Shown: positions 9,201 to 18,883, counted from the stretch's first letter. The stretch is DNA of 64,000 bases from Vibrio breoganii (GCF_001677275.1 NZ_CP016177.1:2418001-2482000); one strand, 5' to 3'. Numbers and translations are program-made. Notes: generated from the letters alone by a model not told the origin.

Positions 9201-10829
9201 ATGACAATGACACATGTAATCCAAAACCCAATACTTAAAGGCTTTAACCCCGATCCTTCCATAGTTCGAGTGGGCGATGATTATTACATTGCCACTTCAA
9301 CGTTCGAGTGGTTTCCTGGCATTCAGATCCACCATTCTAAAGACCTAGTCAACTGGCGTCTCGCCGGGCATGTTCTTACTCGCACCTCACAACTAGACAT
9401 GAAAGGCATGGATAACTCTGAAGGTGTCTACGCCCCTACTCTTACTTATGCTGACGGTAAGTTCTGGGTTTGTTTTTCCAACGTACACTCATGTCGAGGT
9501 GGCAACTGGATGGCAACCCCTTGCTTTGTTGTGACCGCAGAGGACATCGAAGGTCCATGGAGTGAGCCAGTTTCCATAGGAAACTATGGCTTTGATCCTT
9601 CACTGTTTCATGATGACGACGGCAAGAAATACATGGTCAATATGGTGTGGGATGGTAGACAAAAAACCAATTTCTTTGGTGGCATTGTAGTTCAAGAATT
9701 TGACGTCGATACACAGTCTCTGGTTGGAAAGCCGCACAATGTGTTCAAAGGCACCCAACTTGGCTGTACCGAAGGGCCACAGATCCTCAAGAAAGACGGC
9801 TACTACTACCTAATTACTGCAGAAGGTGGCACTGATCGTAATCATGCTGTCACTGTATGTCGTTCTAAGAATATATTGGGGCCTTATGAGGTTCATCCTG
9901 AAAACCCAATCCTAACTACGCGCTTTCAAGAAAATGCGCCTCTTGAGCGTGCTGGACACGGCTTCTTTGTTGAGACCCAAAATGGTGAGTGGTATTTAAG
10001 CCATCTATGTAGCAGACGCATTCCAAATCCAGAGGGCTATCAATTTATACCCGATTATGACAATGGCTACTCGATTCTTGGGCGTGAATCGGCGATTCAA
10101 AAAGCGCACTGGCAAGAGGGTTGGCCTTATGTCACTTCAGGTCGTATACCTGCCCTCGAAGTAGAGGCTCCAGATCTTCAGCCTCATCCTTGGCCAAGTA
10201 AACCAAGTCGTGACAACTTCGAATCCACAACCCTTGCAGTTGATTATCAAACACTAAGAGAGCCCGCTGACGAGTCTTGGTTGTCTCTAACCGAGCGCCC
10301 AGGGTATTTGAGACTAAAGGGCCGCCACTATCTCTCGTCAAGGTACGATCAAAGCATACTGGCTCGCCGCTTTCAGGCTTTCTATTGCACCGTAGAAACT
10401 AAGCTAGAGTTTGCACCTGAAACGCCTTATGAGATGGCCGGCTTGTGCGCCTACTACTCGCGCAATGGCCACTATTTCTTAAAGATGAGCGCCGATGATG
10501 AAGGAAACAGACTGCTACAAATAGTTGGAAATATAAACGATGTCTACGGGGAGTATTCTGAGGAGGTGTTTATTGGTGATACCGACGCTGTCTTTATGCG
10601 TCTCGAGCTCGATTGCCAGTGGTATCGCTTTAGTTATTCATTAGACGGACAGACTTGGCAACAGATAGGCCCTTCTCTAAACAGTACGCCACTGTCCGAT
10701 GAAGGTGGCCCAGATATCTTCCGTTTCACCGGCAGTTTTGCAGCGTTATTTGCTGCTGATATTCGCGGACAAAAGCGAGCTGCTGACTTTGAGTATTTCG
10801 ACTACATCGAACATCAAGACAAGCAATAA
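9201..10829 (+). CDS. xynB: GH43 beta-xylosidase (XynB-type)
   Basis: This 542-aa glycoside hydrolase family 43 enzyme has no signal peptide and so should release xylose from xylo-oligosaccharides in the cytoplasm. The three GH43 carboxylates are visible: Asp18 (FNPDPSIV, general base), Asp132 (YGFDPSLF, pKa modulator) and Glu191 (CTEGPQI, general acid). The five-bladed propeller covers about residues 5-320. The C-terminal 200 residues match the beta-sandwich found in XynB-type xylosidases such as the Selenomonas enzyme. It lies downstream of xylA1 behind a terminator and upstream of a second, different GH43 gene. Beta-xylosidase is the best call; some relatives also have arabinofuranosidase activity. 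Confidence 0.93.
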   Translation: MTMTHVIQNPILKGFNPDPSIVRVGDDYYIATSTFEWFPGIQIHHSKDLVNWRLAGHVLTRTSQLDMKGMDNSEGVYAPTLTYADGKFWVCFSNVHSCRGGNWMATPCFVVTAEDIEGPWSEPVSIGNYGFDPSLFHDDDGKKYMVNMVWDGRQKTNFFGGIVVQEFDVDTQSLVGKPHNVFKGTQLGCTEGPQILKKDGYYYLITAEGGTDRNHAVTVCRSKNILGPYEVHPENPILTTRFQENAPLERAGHGFFVETQNGEWYLSHLCSRRIPNPEGYQFIPDYDNGYSILGRESAIQKAHWQEGWPYVTSGRIPALEVEAPDLQPHPWPSKPSRDNFESTTLAVDYQTLREPADESWLSLTERPGYLRLKGRHYLSSRYDQSILARRFQAFYCTVETKLEFAPETPYEMAGLCAYYSRNGHYFLKMSADDEGNRLLQIVGNINDVYGEYSEEVFIGDTDAVFMRLELDCQWYRFSYSLDGQTWQQIGPSLNSTPLSDEGGPDIFRFTGSFAALFAADIRGQKRAADFEYFDYIEHQDKQ

Positions 10830-10905
10830 AACCCAACAAAAAGCGCATTGCCCAATCAGGTAGTGTGCTGTTAAAAGATTAAATGACTATTTGAGTGAGA
10901 ATATT

Positions 10906-11961
10906 ATGAATGACACGACAGCAACAGCAAGCGAACTGAGTGATGCAGAGAAGGTAACGGCACGCGATCTTGAGCGTGCTAGCTCACTAAAGCCGATCTC
11001 TTCGCCTTTGGTTACCCACATGTATACAGCGGATCCCTCCGCGCATGTTTTTAATGGCAAGATCTACATCTATCCTTCTCATGATATCGAAACGGATCAG
11101 CCTCTAAACGACAACGGTGATCACTTTGATATGCGTGATTACCATGTCATCTCTCTTGACCAACCTTTTGGCAAGGCAACAGATCACGGCAATGCACTAG
11201 ACGTTAAAGACGTGAAATGGGCAGAGCGTCAAATGTGGGCGCCAGATGCCGCTGAGAAAGACGGTAAATATTACCTGTATTTCCCTGCTAAAAATGCCGA
11301 GGGCATCTTTCATATAGGCGTGGCAGTCGCAGACCAACCAGAAGGTCCTTTTACCCCAGAAGAAACTCACATCCAAGGTACCTACAGTATTGATCCTGCG
11401 GTATTCCAAGATGAGGATAACCAATACTACCTTTACATTGGTGGCCTATGGGGCGGTCAACTGCAAAATTGGCGTGATAACCAATATGGTGAAGAGATAT
11501 TCCCACAAGATCACGAACTAGCCCTTTTACCAAAAGTGGCCAAACTCGCAGACAACATGGTTGATCTTGCAGAAACACCTCGTGACATCGAGATCCTTGA
11601 TGAGAATGGAGACCTGCTTCTAGCAGGAGATACCGACCGTCGTTACTTTGAGGGCCCATGGCTACACAAACACAACGATACTTACTACTTCTCATACTCT
11701 ACCGGTGATACCCATAAAATAGTGTATGCCACCAGCGAGTCACCGTATGGTCCGTTTACTTATCAAGGCGTTATTTTAGAACCAGTTTTAGGCTGGACAA
11801 CTCACCACTCAATTGCTGAGTTTGAAGGTAAGTGGTACTTGTTCTACCATGACAGCACCTTATCCGGAGGTCAGACACACCTTCGCAATATCAAGATGAC
11901 AGAGCTGATTCATAACGAAGATGGCAGTATTCAAACCATTACTCCTTATCTCGATATCTAA
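10906..11961 (+). CDS. GH43 family beta-xylosidase or alpha-L-arabinofuranosidase
   Basis: A 351-aa single-domain GH43 protein. The ATG at 10906 is chosen because GAGTGAGA precedes it; a TTG at 10891 is the only alternative. The expected catalytic acids are Asp43 (TADPSAHV), Asp163 (SIDPAVF) and Glu249 (FEGPWL). It lacks a signal peptide and lacks the C-terminal sandwich of the preceding GH43 enzyme, so it belongs to another subfamily. Working beside xynB, it may remove arabinose side chains or cleave other xylo-oligomers; the exact specificity cannot be read from sequence. No araBAD genes are in the window, so arabinose released would need other genes. Confidence 0.88.
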   Translation: MNDTTATASELSDAEKVTARDLERASSLKPISSPLVTHMYTADPSAHVFNGKIYIYPSHDIETDQPLNDNGDHFDMRDYHVISLDQPFGKATDHGNALDVKDVKWAERQMWAPDAAEKDGKYYLYFPAKNAEGIFHIGVAVADQPEGPFTPEETHIQGTYSIDPAVFQDEDNQYYLYIGGLWGGQLQNWRDNQYGEEIFPQDHELALLPKVAKLADNMVDLAETPRDIEILDENGDLLLAGDTDRRYFEGPWLHKHNDTYYFSYSTGDTHKIVYATSESPYGPFTYQGVILEPVLGWTTHHSIAEFEGKWYLFYHDSTLSGGQTHLRNIKMTELIHNEDGSIQTITPYLDI

Positions 11962-11987
11962 AATTAAGACACCAATTCCCCTTCAAG

Positions 11988-12015
11988 CGCACACCAAAAC
12001 GGTGTGCGTTTTTTA
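11988..12015 (+). terminator. terminator of the second GH43 gene
   Basis: CGCACACC (11988-11995), an AAAAC loop, GGTGTGCG, then six Ts. Confidence 0.92.
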
Positions 12016-12040
12016 TGGTTTCTGTTAATTATCTAGGCAC

Positions 12041-12068
12041 AAAAAAAGAGGTGACCTAAGCCACCTCT
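12041..12068 (-). terminator. terminator of the xylanase/ABC operon
   Basis: On the minus strand AGAGGTGG pairs across a short loop with CACCTCT, followed by a run of seven Ts (12047-12041). It ends the minus-strand operon that starts near 18.6 kb. Confidence 0.9.
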
Positions 12069-12088
12069 ATTTCAATTTACTCAATAAT

Positions 12089-14341
12089 CTAACGCAAGGT
12101 TATCCTAGTTAACTCCTCACCAAGATAAGACATATTGCTCCCCGGTACTGGGTAAAGTTGATAGTTACGTCCCTCTCCGTCGTTGTCTGACAGGGCAATA
12201 TTCCACTGAATGCTTTCGCCATCTTTTAGCTCTGAATCAAGTTCAATAGCAAACATTAACTGTGTGCCCTCCTCGTTCCATTGCGCTTCATAGCCAAGTG
12301 CATAGTTGGTCGGCTCAAAACCTTTCCCAACCACAGTTCTAAACTGCGTCATATCCTTGTCGCCCTGCTGAACAAACACCTCAACGTTATCGTTTTCATA
12401 GCTTTGTTCAGCGCCAGTAAAGGTCACATCATCTTGTCTTTCTACAACACCGTACAACCATTTACCGTGAACACCAACCTGCCACGAGCCCGATACATCC
12501 GTATCATCAAAGCTCATATCCCTCTGATTTAGCTGATTAAAAGCAAACGAGTAACGATAGGCATTTTCCCAAACAGCATCATCAGAACTGCTTGGTGCCT
12601 TGCTTAATTGACTCATAGAAAACGTCGGTGGTGTAGAGATTGGATTCGGTGACACAACAGCATTCTGTCCATTCATGAACAGCTCGCCAAACTCTTCTCC
12701 CTGCCAACCCACGTTGTTACCCGTCAGCGGATAAAGCTGAGCTTTGCGGTTGCCATCGTCTGTATCGTTATCATTATCCGATAGCGCAATATTAAAGCCT
12801 AACGTCTCACCCACTAAGTCTTCAAAACCGTCAAATTCAATGACAAAATCAAACACCTTACCGTCGTCACTCCAAGTTCCAGAGGCTTTTCCAGGGAAAC
12901 CTAACGGAGCAAAGTCTTGGCCTACGATTGAACGGAACTGCCAGTATTGTTCACCAAGTCGAATGAACACCTCAACATTGTCATTCTCATGCACAAGGCT
13001 ATGGTTGGTCACCGTTGTCTCGTCTGAGCGAATCACTTGGCCTATGAGTTTGTTCTTGTAGTAACCCACGCCCCATTTGCCGCTCACCGTCTCTGAGTTA
13101 GGCAGTCTTTGGTCTTTGCCATTAAGTTGGTTGTAAACAAATGGGTAATAAACCACAGCTTCAGCATTTAATGATTCTGACGACAAAGGCTTAGCATTGA
13201 ATGGGCTGACATGGCGTTTTGCATTACTTAGGTCGGTAATGGGTTCATAGCCAAAGTTTCCGGTTACCGCATCCACCAATACATCTTGCACCGCCAAATA
13301 GGCCGGTTTTGCGCGGTAGTCTTTATCCAGCATCAAGGCTCTGCCGTAACCCTCAAACCAAGACGGCACCCAAGAGTATTTGTCACTTAATCCCCAGGTG
13401 GTATACATGTCCACTTCAGGATAATAGGCCGCAAGCTTCATTAACGTCTCATAATGCTTTGCTTGGTCATTGAGCCCCGCCTGACCTTCACTGTCTCGCA
13501 TACGCACATCTATCTCAGTGAAGTGCGTATCCAGTCCAATCTCAGAGAATCGTTCAATATTGCGGGCGATAGACGCCTCACCAATAGGGTATTCACTCAT
13601 CAGGTGTAACTGCGTACCTACGCCATGGATTGGCACACCTTTATCTAGCAAGGCCTTTAAGTGACGATACACGGCATTGGATTTAGGCCCCATGGCTTCT
13701 GTGGAGTAATCGTTATAAAACAGCACAGCATCGGGATCCGCTTCATGCGCCCATCGAAAAGCCATCTCGATATATTCTTCACCTAATACTTGATACCACA
13801 GTGTTTCTCTAAAGGTGCCGTTGTCATTAAAGGCTTCGTTGACCACATCCCAGTAAGCTACCCGACCTTTATAATGGCCGACCACTGTCTTAATGTGCTG
13901 CTCTAGAACCTCACTCAGCTCTTCTTTAGTCCATTTGGTTTCTTCTAGCCATTTAGGGTTTTGGATGTGCCAAACGAGGGCGTGTCCTTTGACGACCATG
14001 TCATGCTCTTCAGCAAACTCAACGAGTTGGTCTGCTTTACTAAAATCGAACTGACCACGCTCGGGCTGAACATAGCTAAACTTCATCTCATTCTCTGGCG
14101 TGATTTGCGAAAAGTCGCGGATCAATACCTGACGAAATAGAGGGTCTTCTAAGTGTCGAGTCTCTACCGCAGCACCTATCGCAAGGTTGATTTGATCAGC
14201 CAGAGATTTAAGAGGCATACCCGGAAGTTCGCCCGGTTTAGCCATAGCGGGTGTGGTTTCTTGAGTGGGCTGATTGGATTGTTCGGCGGAGCAAGCTGAG
14301 AGTAATGCGAGACAGAGCGAAGGGAAAAGTAACTTTCTCAT
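12089..14341 (-). CDS. xynA: GH10 endo-1,4-beta-xylanase, lipoprotein with two CBM9-like modules
   Basis: A 750-aa protein starting at 14341 (MRKLLFPS) behind AAAGGA; the frame is open 8 codons further. A lipobox (LLSAC, Cys17 followed by Ser) predicts an outer-membrane lipoprotein. Residues about 40-360 are the GH10 barrel with the acid/base Glu169 (DVVNEAF) and nucleophile Glu276 (HFTEIDVR). Two repeats of about 165 residues follow (about 385-560 and 590-750). Both contain ENDNVEVF, NIALSDND and QLYP blocks typical of family 9 carbohydrate-binding or DOMON-like modules. It is the last gene of the ABC operon and would make oligosaccharides at the cell surface for the importer. Surface exposure is inferred, not shown. 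Confidence 0.94.
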   Translation of the reverse strand: MRKLLFPSLCLALLSACSAEQSNQPTQETTPAMAKPGELPGMPLKSLADQINLAIGAAVETRHLEDPLFRQVLIRDFSQITPENEMKFSYVQPERGQFDFSKADQLVEFAEEHDMVVKGHALVWHIQNPKWLEETKWTKEELSEVLEQHIKTVVGHYKGRVAYWDVVNEAFNDNGTFRETLWYQVLGEEYIEMAFRWAHEADPDAVLFYNDYSTEAMGPKSNAVYRHLKALLDKGVPIHGVGTQLHLMSEYPIGEASIARNIERFSEIGLDTHFTEIDVRMRDSEGQAGLNDQAKHYETLMKLAAYYPEVDMYTTWGLSDKYSWVPSWFEGYGRALMLDKDYRAKPAYLAVQDVLVDAVTGNFGYEPITDLSNAKRHVSPFNAKPLSSESLNAEAVVYYPFVYNQLNGKDQRLPNSETVSGKWGVGYYKNKLIGQVIRSDETTVTNHSLVHENDNVEVFIRLGEQYWQFRSIVGQDFAPLGFPGKASGTWSDDGKVFDFVIEFDGFEDLVGETLGFNIALSDNDNDTDDGNRKAQLYPLTGNNVGWQGEEFGELFMNGQNAVVSPNPISTPPTFSMSQLSKAPSSSDDAVWENAYRYSFAFNQLNQRDMSFDDTDVSGSWQVGVHGKWLYGVVERQDDVTFTGAEQSYENDNVEVFVQQGDKDMTQFRTVVGKGFEPTNYALGYEAQWNEEGTQLMFAIELDSELKDGESIQWNIALSDNDGEGRNYQLYPVPGSNMSYLGEELTRITLR

Positions 14342-14372
14342 CTTTATTTCCTTTTCTAGATGCAATTACACA

Positions 14373-14397
14373 ACTGGATGCCTTAGTAGCATCCAGT
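14373..14397 (-). other. hairpin between permease and xylanase genes
   Basis: CTGGATGC and GCATCCAG form an 8-bp stem in the 91-bp gap. No T-run follows on the minus strand, so RNA processing or stability is more likely than termination. Confidence 0.5.
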
Positions 14398-14432
14398 ATG
14401 TGGTTGTCATCAAATAGTGAGTAGGTGAAGGT

Positions 14433-15266
14433 TTATCCTTTAACAGCACCAGAGGTAAGTCCGTCGATGAGTCGACGTGATGCCAGTATAAATAGAATAA
14501 GTAGTGGCAATACTGCGATGGCAGCACCGATAGAGACGGCGCCCCAAGGCACTTGTCCCGTTCCCTGCAGGGCACGAAGAGCCAGCGGCACTGTAAACAT
14601 CTTCATGTCGTTCATTACCACCAAAGGTCCCATGAAGTTGTTCCATGTTCCGATAAAGGTAATCAAACCTAAAGTACCGAATGCAGGCGTAATTAGAGGC
14701 ACGATAACTCGGTAGTAGATCTTAAACTCACCACAGCCATCCATTCGCGCCGCTTCAACCAGCTCTTTAGGAATAGAGCTTGCAATGAACTGTCGCATCA
14801 TGAAGATCCCCATCGCTCCACAAGCCGCAGGGATGATCAGTGCCTTAGGATCGTTCATCCAACCGATAGTAGACATGATCATTGCCGTTGGGATCATTCC
14901 TAGGAATGGAGGTAGCAACATGGTCGCCATAATGCCAACAAAAAGCGCGTTCTTGAACTTAAAGTCAAACATAGCGAAGGCGTAGCCAGCCAGTGAACAG
15001 AACAATAGGTTCAAGAAGGTCACCACAATGGCAACATATAAACTCAAGCCAAGGTTGTGCCAAAAGTAAGGTAGAAACTCCAATAAGGTATTAAAGTTTT
15101 CTACTAAGTAATCACCCAACCCAATCGGTGGCGGTACAGACAAGATGCCCGCATTCGAATGAGAGGAGAATATAAACATGAAGTAGAACGGAGCAATCAT
15201 GATTACTGCTCCAACGGCTACAAAACCGTAGGCAATGAGCTTATCTTTTTCTATTACTTTTCTCAT
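14433..15266 (-). CDS. sugar ABC transporter permease (MalG type)
   Basis: A 277-aa inner-membrane protein with six predicted helices and the EAA loop VEAARMDGCGEFKIYYRVIVP (read as EAA-X3-G-X9-I-X-LP type, residues about 165-190). It forms the heterodimeric translocation pore with the preceding MalF-type permease, whose stop it overlaps by four bases (ATGA), a sign of translational coupling. Context makes xylo-oligosaccharides the likely substrate. A stem-loop lies between this gene and the xylanase gene. Confidence 0.93.
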   Translation of the reverse strand: MRKVIEKDKLIAYGFVAVGAVIMIAPFYFMFIFSSHSNAGILSVPPPIGLGDYLVENFNTLLEFLPYFWHNLGLSLYVAIVVTFLNLLFCSLAGYAFAMFDFKFKNALFVGIMATMLLPPFLGMIPTAMIMSTIGWMNDPKALIIPAACGAMGIFMMRQFIASSIPKELVEAARMDGCGEFKIYYRVIVPLITPAFGTLGLITFIGTWNNFMGPLVVMNDMKMFTVPLALRALQGTGQVPWGAVSIGAAIAVLPLLILFILASRRLIDGLTSGAVKG

Positions 15267-16240
15267 TGGTTGTTCCCACCTAAAAGCTTGTTATTTATTA
15301 GCGTCAATCCGGCAATAATCATGAATAGAATCCAAGAGATTGCTGACGCTGTACCAAAGTCACTTTCAACGAATGCTGTGATGTACATGTGCATCGCGGC
15401 TGTCTTACCCGCTTGCTCTAAGCCACCAGTACCGCCAGTGATGATGAAGGGTTCTTCAAACAACTGCAGGTTACCGATGATGGTGAGTGTTACTGCAAAG
15501 AAGGCCATCGGTTTTAGCATTGGCAAGGTGATATGCAGGAACTGCTGATAACGGTTCGCACCATCGATGATGGCTGCTTCATAGATATCTTTTGGAATAG
15601 TCTGCAGTGCTGACAAGTACAACACGGTGTTCCAGCCAACAAATCGCCAGAAGACCACAAATGAGATCATATCTTTGGTATAGGCAGGTTTAGCCCAATC
15701 AATGTTCTCTGTAGGGAATAGCCACGACAGAACCTTGATATCAGCAATAGTGAAGTTACCCAGTGAGGTAAGCACCTGGTTGATCATGCCAAAATCACGC
15801 GAGAATAAGGTAGTGAATACCAAAGAGATCGCGACCGTAGACGTAATGTAAGGAACAAAGTAAATACCAATCACGGTATTTCGCATTCTCATAAAGCTAG
15901 TATGAATGAAAAATGCTAACGGCAGAGCAACAGCGTGTTGCGGAATACCCGACTTAAGGGCAATAACAAAGGTGTTATATATTGAGGTTTGGAACCATTC
16001 ATCTTGTAGGGCGAATGTATAGTTCTCAATACCTACCCACTCCATTGCAGCGAGACCCGCTGCAGGCTCCCAATAATGGAATGACAAATACAAAGAAAAT
16101 AAAAGTGGAAATAATCCGAAGATGCCAAATATTACGAAGAATGGCAGCACAAAAATATAAGGGGCAACTTTGTTGCCTTTGCGCAGCCAAAAACGACTCT
16201 TTTGTGGCGAAGTAGGACTGGTAGCTAATAAAGAACTCAT
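15263..16240 (-). CDS. sugar ABC transporter permease (MalF/UgpA type)
   Basis: A 325-aa permease. A 25-residue cytoplasmic N-terminus is followed by six helices; the EAA loop is at YEAAIIDGANRYQQFLHITLP (about residues 218-238). It pairs with the MalG-type subunit encoded next. The size and motif place it in the carbohydrate uptake transporter-1 family. It follows the binding-protein gene after a strong hairpin that probably reduces permease synthesis relative to the binding protein. Confidence 0.93.
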   Translation of the reverse strand: MSSLLATSPTSPQKSRFWLRKGNKVAPYIFVLPFFVIFGIFGLFPLLFSLYLSFHYWEPAAGLAAMEWVGIENYTFALQDEWFQTSIYNTFVIALKSGIPQHAVALPLAFFIHTSFMRMRNTVIGIYFVPYITSTVAISLVFTTLFSRDFGMINQVLTSLGNFTIADIKVLSWLFPTENIDWAKPAYTKDMISFVVFWRFVGWNTVLYLSALQTIPKDIYEAAIIDGANRYQQFLHITLPMLKPMAFFAVTLTIIGNLQLFEEPFIITGGTGGLEQAGKTAAMHMYITAFVESDFGTASAISWILFMIIAGLTLINNKLLGGNNQ

Positions 16241-16253
16241 AATCTTATCCCAA

Positions 16254-16289
16254 CTAAAAAACAGCGGGTTAGGGTCATTGCCCTAACCC
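16254..16289 (-). terminator. partial terminator/stabilising hairpin after binding-protein gene
   Basis: A perfect 9-bp stem (GGGTTAGGG at 16266-16274, CCCTAACCC at 16281-16289) with a 6-nt loop. On the minus strand it is followed four bases later by six Ts. Such elements after the binding-protein gene commonly set a high binding-protein to permease ratio. Confidence 0.75.
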
Positions 16290-16298
16290 GGGCGTTAC

Positions 16299-17552
16299 TT
16301 AACGACGACGTGCACGACGTTTGATTTGCTTCTCAGCATTCGCTAGTACCTGATCGATATCAGCGTCTTTTTCTAGCACTTGCTCAAGTGCATCATTGAT
16401 AACTTGGCGAGCGACTTCGTCATAGCGGTCAGCAACACGTGCTGGTACTTTCTCTGATGCGGCACGCCAAACTAAGCGAGCTTGTTGTCCACCTAGGTAA
16501 GGCACTTCTTCGTTGAAGAACTCAGCTGAATGAACTGATTGCAGTGCAGGGAATGCGTTGATCTCTACGAAACCTAGCATTTGTACTTCAGGGTTCGTTG
16601 CCATGAACTCGATGAACTTCCATGCCGCTTCTTTGTTTTTCGCTTTCTTAGGGATGCCGTAGAAAGATCCACCCCAGCTTGCATATGCCTCAGCAGGAAG
16701 TTGAGCCGTACGCCACTTACCTACTTCTTCAGGAGCAATCCAGTCTTGTAAGTGACCGCCTAACCAAGCACCCATCATTTGCGATGCAATCGTTCCGCGA
16801 CGCAGACCTTCTGTCCACTCATTTGACCAAGCACCTACTTCAGCATCAATGCCAGCATCACGCGCTTTTTTCGCTAAACGGAAGGCTTCTTTAAAGCGTG
16901 GAGAGTTAACCAAGATGTTATGTTCACTATCGAAGTAAACACCCTCGCCATCTTTTAAATTGGCACGAATGTAAATGTCTTTGATATCAACCGCATTTGC
17001 TAGCAAGTAGCTGCCTGTTGTCTCCTTAACCTTGATACCAGCCTCAATGAATGAGTCCCAATCCTTAGTCAGTTCTTCTTCAGTCACACCCGCTTTATCA
17101 AGTATGTCTTTACGATAGAACGTCGCACCAGGACCGATGTCAGCCGGGACACCAGACAATACGCCTTTTGAGTTTGTGCCTTGAGCTACAGCATAAGGTA
17201 CAAGCTGATCGGTAAATTGAGTGGCGTTGTATGGTGCTGCACCTAGGTCTTCTAAGCCGCCCCCTTCAATGAATCGACCAACATAGCCATACTCAATGCC
17301 CATCACGTCAGGCACATTGGCACCAGTCGCAAGCGCTGTTGTCATCGCATTATGGTGATCGCCGTAAGCTAGAGTGACGACTTTGACCTTAATGTCTGGG
17401 TATTGCTTCTCAAATAAAGGAACTGCAGCTTCTGCTACCTGGTTAAAGTTGGGAAAAGAGGCAACGCTAAGCTCCACAGTCTCTGCCTGAGCATAGCCAG
17501 CAACGGCGGATGCTATCGCAAGAGACATTACCTTGAGATTTAACTTTTTCAT
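16299..17552 (-). CDS. ABC transporter sugar-binding protein
   Basis: This 417-aa periplasmic protein belongs to the family 1 extracellular solute-binding group (MalE-like). A signal peptide (MKKLNLKVMSLAIASAVAGYAQA, cleavage expected after AQA at residue 23) is clear. The mature part has the typical segments DVMGIEYGYVGRF, GATFYRKDILDKAG and GIPKKAKNKEAAWKFIEFM. It would deliver oligosaccharides to the adjacent permeases. The last residues are strikingly basic (KRRARRR). It lies 12 bp after the ATPase gene in the same operon. Xylo-oligosaccharide specificity is inferred from the locus. Confidence 0.93.
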   Translation of the reverse strand: MKKLNLKVMSLAIASAVAGYAQAETVELSVASFPNFNQVAEAAVPLFEKQYPDIKVKVVTLAYGDHHNAMTTALATGANVPDVMGIEYGYVGRFIEGGGLEDLGAAPYNATQFTDQLVPYAVAQGTNSKGVLSGVPADIGPGATFYRKDILDKAGVTEEELTKDWDSFIEAGIKVKETTGSYLLANAVDIKDIYIRANLKDGEGVYFDSEHNILVNSPRFKEAFRLAKKARDAGIDAEVGAWSNEWTEGLRRGTIASQMMGAWLGGHLQDWIAPEEVGKWRTAQLPAEAYASWGGSFYGIPKKAKNKEAAWKFIEFMATNPEVQMLGFVEINAFPALQSVHSAEFFNEEVPYLGGQQARLVWRAASEKVPARVADRYDEVARQVINDALEQVLEKDADIDQVLANAEKQIKRRARRR

Positions 17553-17564
17553 TATTCTTCCTTT

Positions 17565-18611
17565 TTATAGTAGGGTAATGCTTTGATTTTCATCGAAATA
17601 GTGAACATTTCGAGAGTCAAAATACACGTTAATACGATCGTCTAGATCTTCTTCTTGGTATGGGGTTTCGATGGTGATTCGCTTTGAACCAAGCAAACCA
17701 TTCACATGAATAACGGAGCCCAAGACTTCATGCCCAATAACATCGACCTTGGCAGAACAGCGGTGAGTCGCATCGACATCGTTCTCAGTTAAGGTGAAGT
17801 CCTGTGGACGAATACCAATGGACTCAACCGTATTGATATCGATGGAATGCGGCAGGCAACTGACGAAGTCTTGTTCAGTAGAAGGCATGATGTTGATTTC
17901 AGGACTACCGATGAATTTGGCGACAAACTTAGTGCGAGGCTTTTCGAATATCTCTTTTGGCGTTCCCACCTGTTCAATAACACCGTTATTCAGAATCACA
18001 ATTCGATCCGCTAGCGTCATCGCTTCAACTTGGTCATGGGTAACGTAGATAACCGTGGTTTGAACACGCTTGTGTAAGGCTTTTATTTCTTTGCGCATTG
18101 CTCCGCGCAGCTTCGCATCCAAGTTAGATAGGGGTTCATCAAATAGGAATACCTCGGGGGTACGAACCATTGCACGTCCCATCGCGACACGCTGTCTTTG
18201 ACCACCCGATAGATCTTTAGGCTTTCTATCAAGTAGAGGCGTCAGCTCCAAAACCTCTGCCACTTCAGCAACCATCTCTTTACGCTTAATCTTATCCACC
18301 TTCATGTTCTCTAGCGCAAAGCCGATATTTTGTTCTACTGTCATATGCGGGTAGAGAGCATAGCTTTGAAATACCATTGCGATATTTCGCTCAATTGGGT
18401 GCAGGTCGTTTACAAGTAGGTCATCAATGTAGATTTCGCCGTCACTGATGTCTTCTAGGCCCGCTAGCATTCTTAAGGTGGTGGATTTACCGCAGCCAGA
18501 AGGTCCTAACAGAACCACAAACTCACCATGTTTTATGTCTAGGTCAACGCCTTTTACTACTTCCGTATCGCCGTAGGATTTTTTTAAGTTGTTAAATTTT
18601 ACAGATGCCAT
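17565..18611 (-). CDS. sugar ABC transporter ATPase, UgpC/MsmX type (operon copy)
   Basis: This 348-aa ATPase has Walker [10 protein letters not shown] (about residues 37-45), signature [15 protein letters not shown], Walker [18 protein letters not shown] and the switch His in VTHDQ. A C-terminal regulatory TOBE/OB region follows (about 235-348). It energises the binding-protein-dependent importer and heads the five-gene operon ATPase, binding protein, two permeases, xylanase. A candidate XylR motif is 72 nt upstream. A second, related ATPase gene lies divergently at 19058. Confidence 0.95.
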   Translation of the reverse strand: MASVKFNNLKKSYGDTEVVKGVDLDIKHGEFVVLLGPSGCGKSTTLRMLAGLEDISDGEIYIDDLLVNDLHPIERNIAMVFQSYALYPHMTVEQNIGFALENMKVDKIKRKEMVAEVAEVLELTPLLDRKPKDLSGGQRQRVAMGRAMVRTPEVFLFDEPLSNLDAKLRGAMRKEIKALHKRVQTTVIYVTHDQVEAMTLADRIVILNNGVIEQVGTPKEIFEKPRTKFVAKFIGSPEINIMPSTEQDFVSCLPHSIDINTVESIGIRPQDFTLTENDVDATHRCSAKVDVIGHEVLGSVIHVNGLLGSKRITIETPYQEEDLDDRINVYFDSRNVHYFDENQSITLL

Positions 18612-18682
18612 TTACATCACCTAAGAGTAATAAACCTTCAAAATTTTCTGTCATTCATACTGTGAAATAATAAGCTCATCAG

Positions 18683-18699
18683 CAATTGTGAAATTTCAT
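18683..18699 (-). promoter_or_regulatory. candidate XylR operator, ABC-xylanase operon
   Basis: On the minus strand the sequence reads ATGAAATTTCACAATTG, one base off TTTCATAATTG in the core. It ends 72 nt before the ATPase start and points toward that gene. Confidence 0.65.
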
Positions 18700-18883
18700 A
18701 TCAAATTTATTCTTTTTATTTGTCAGCGAGGTTTATCTCAATAATTAGCTATTGCTCACATTTATAATTCCTTTACAGCACATGGCATTGACAGGTTGAG
18801 TTTATTTATCAAGATTCCCAAATCAATTAATAGAGATGAGCTAAATAGAGCTAAGCCAAAACCTAATTCCTTCTACTTTTATA

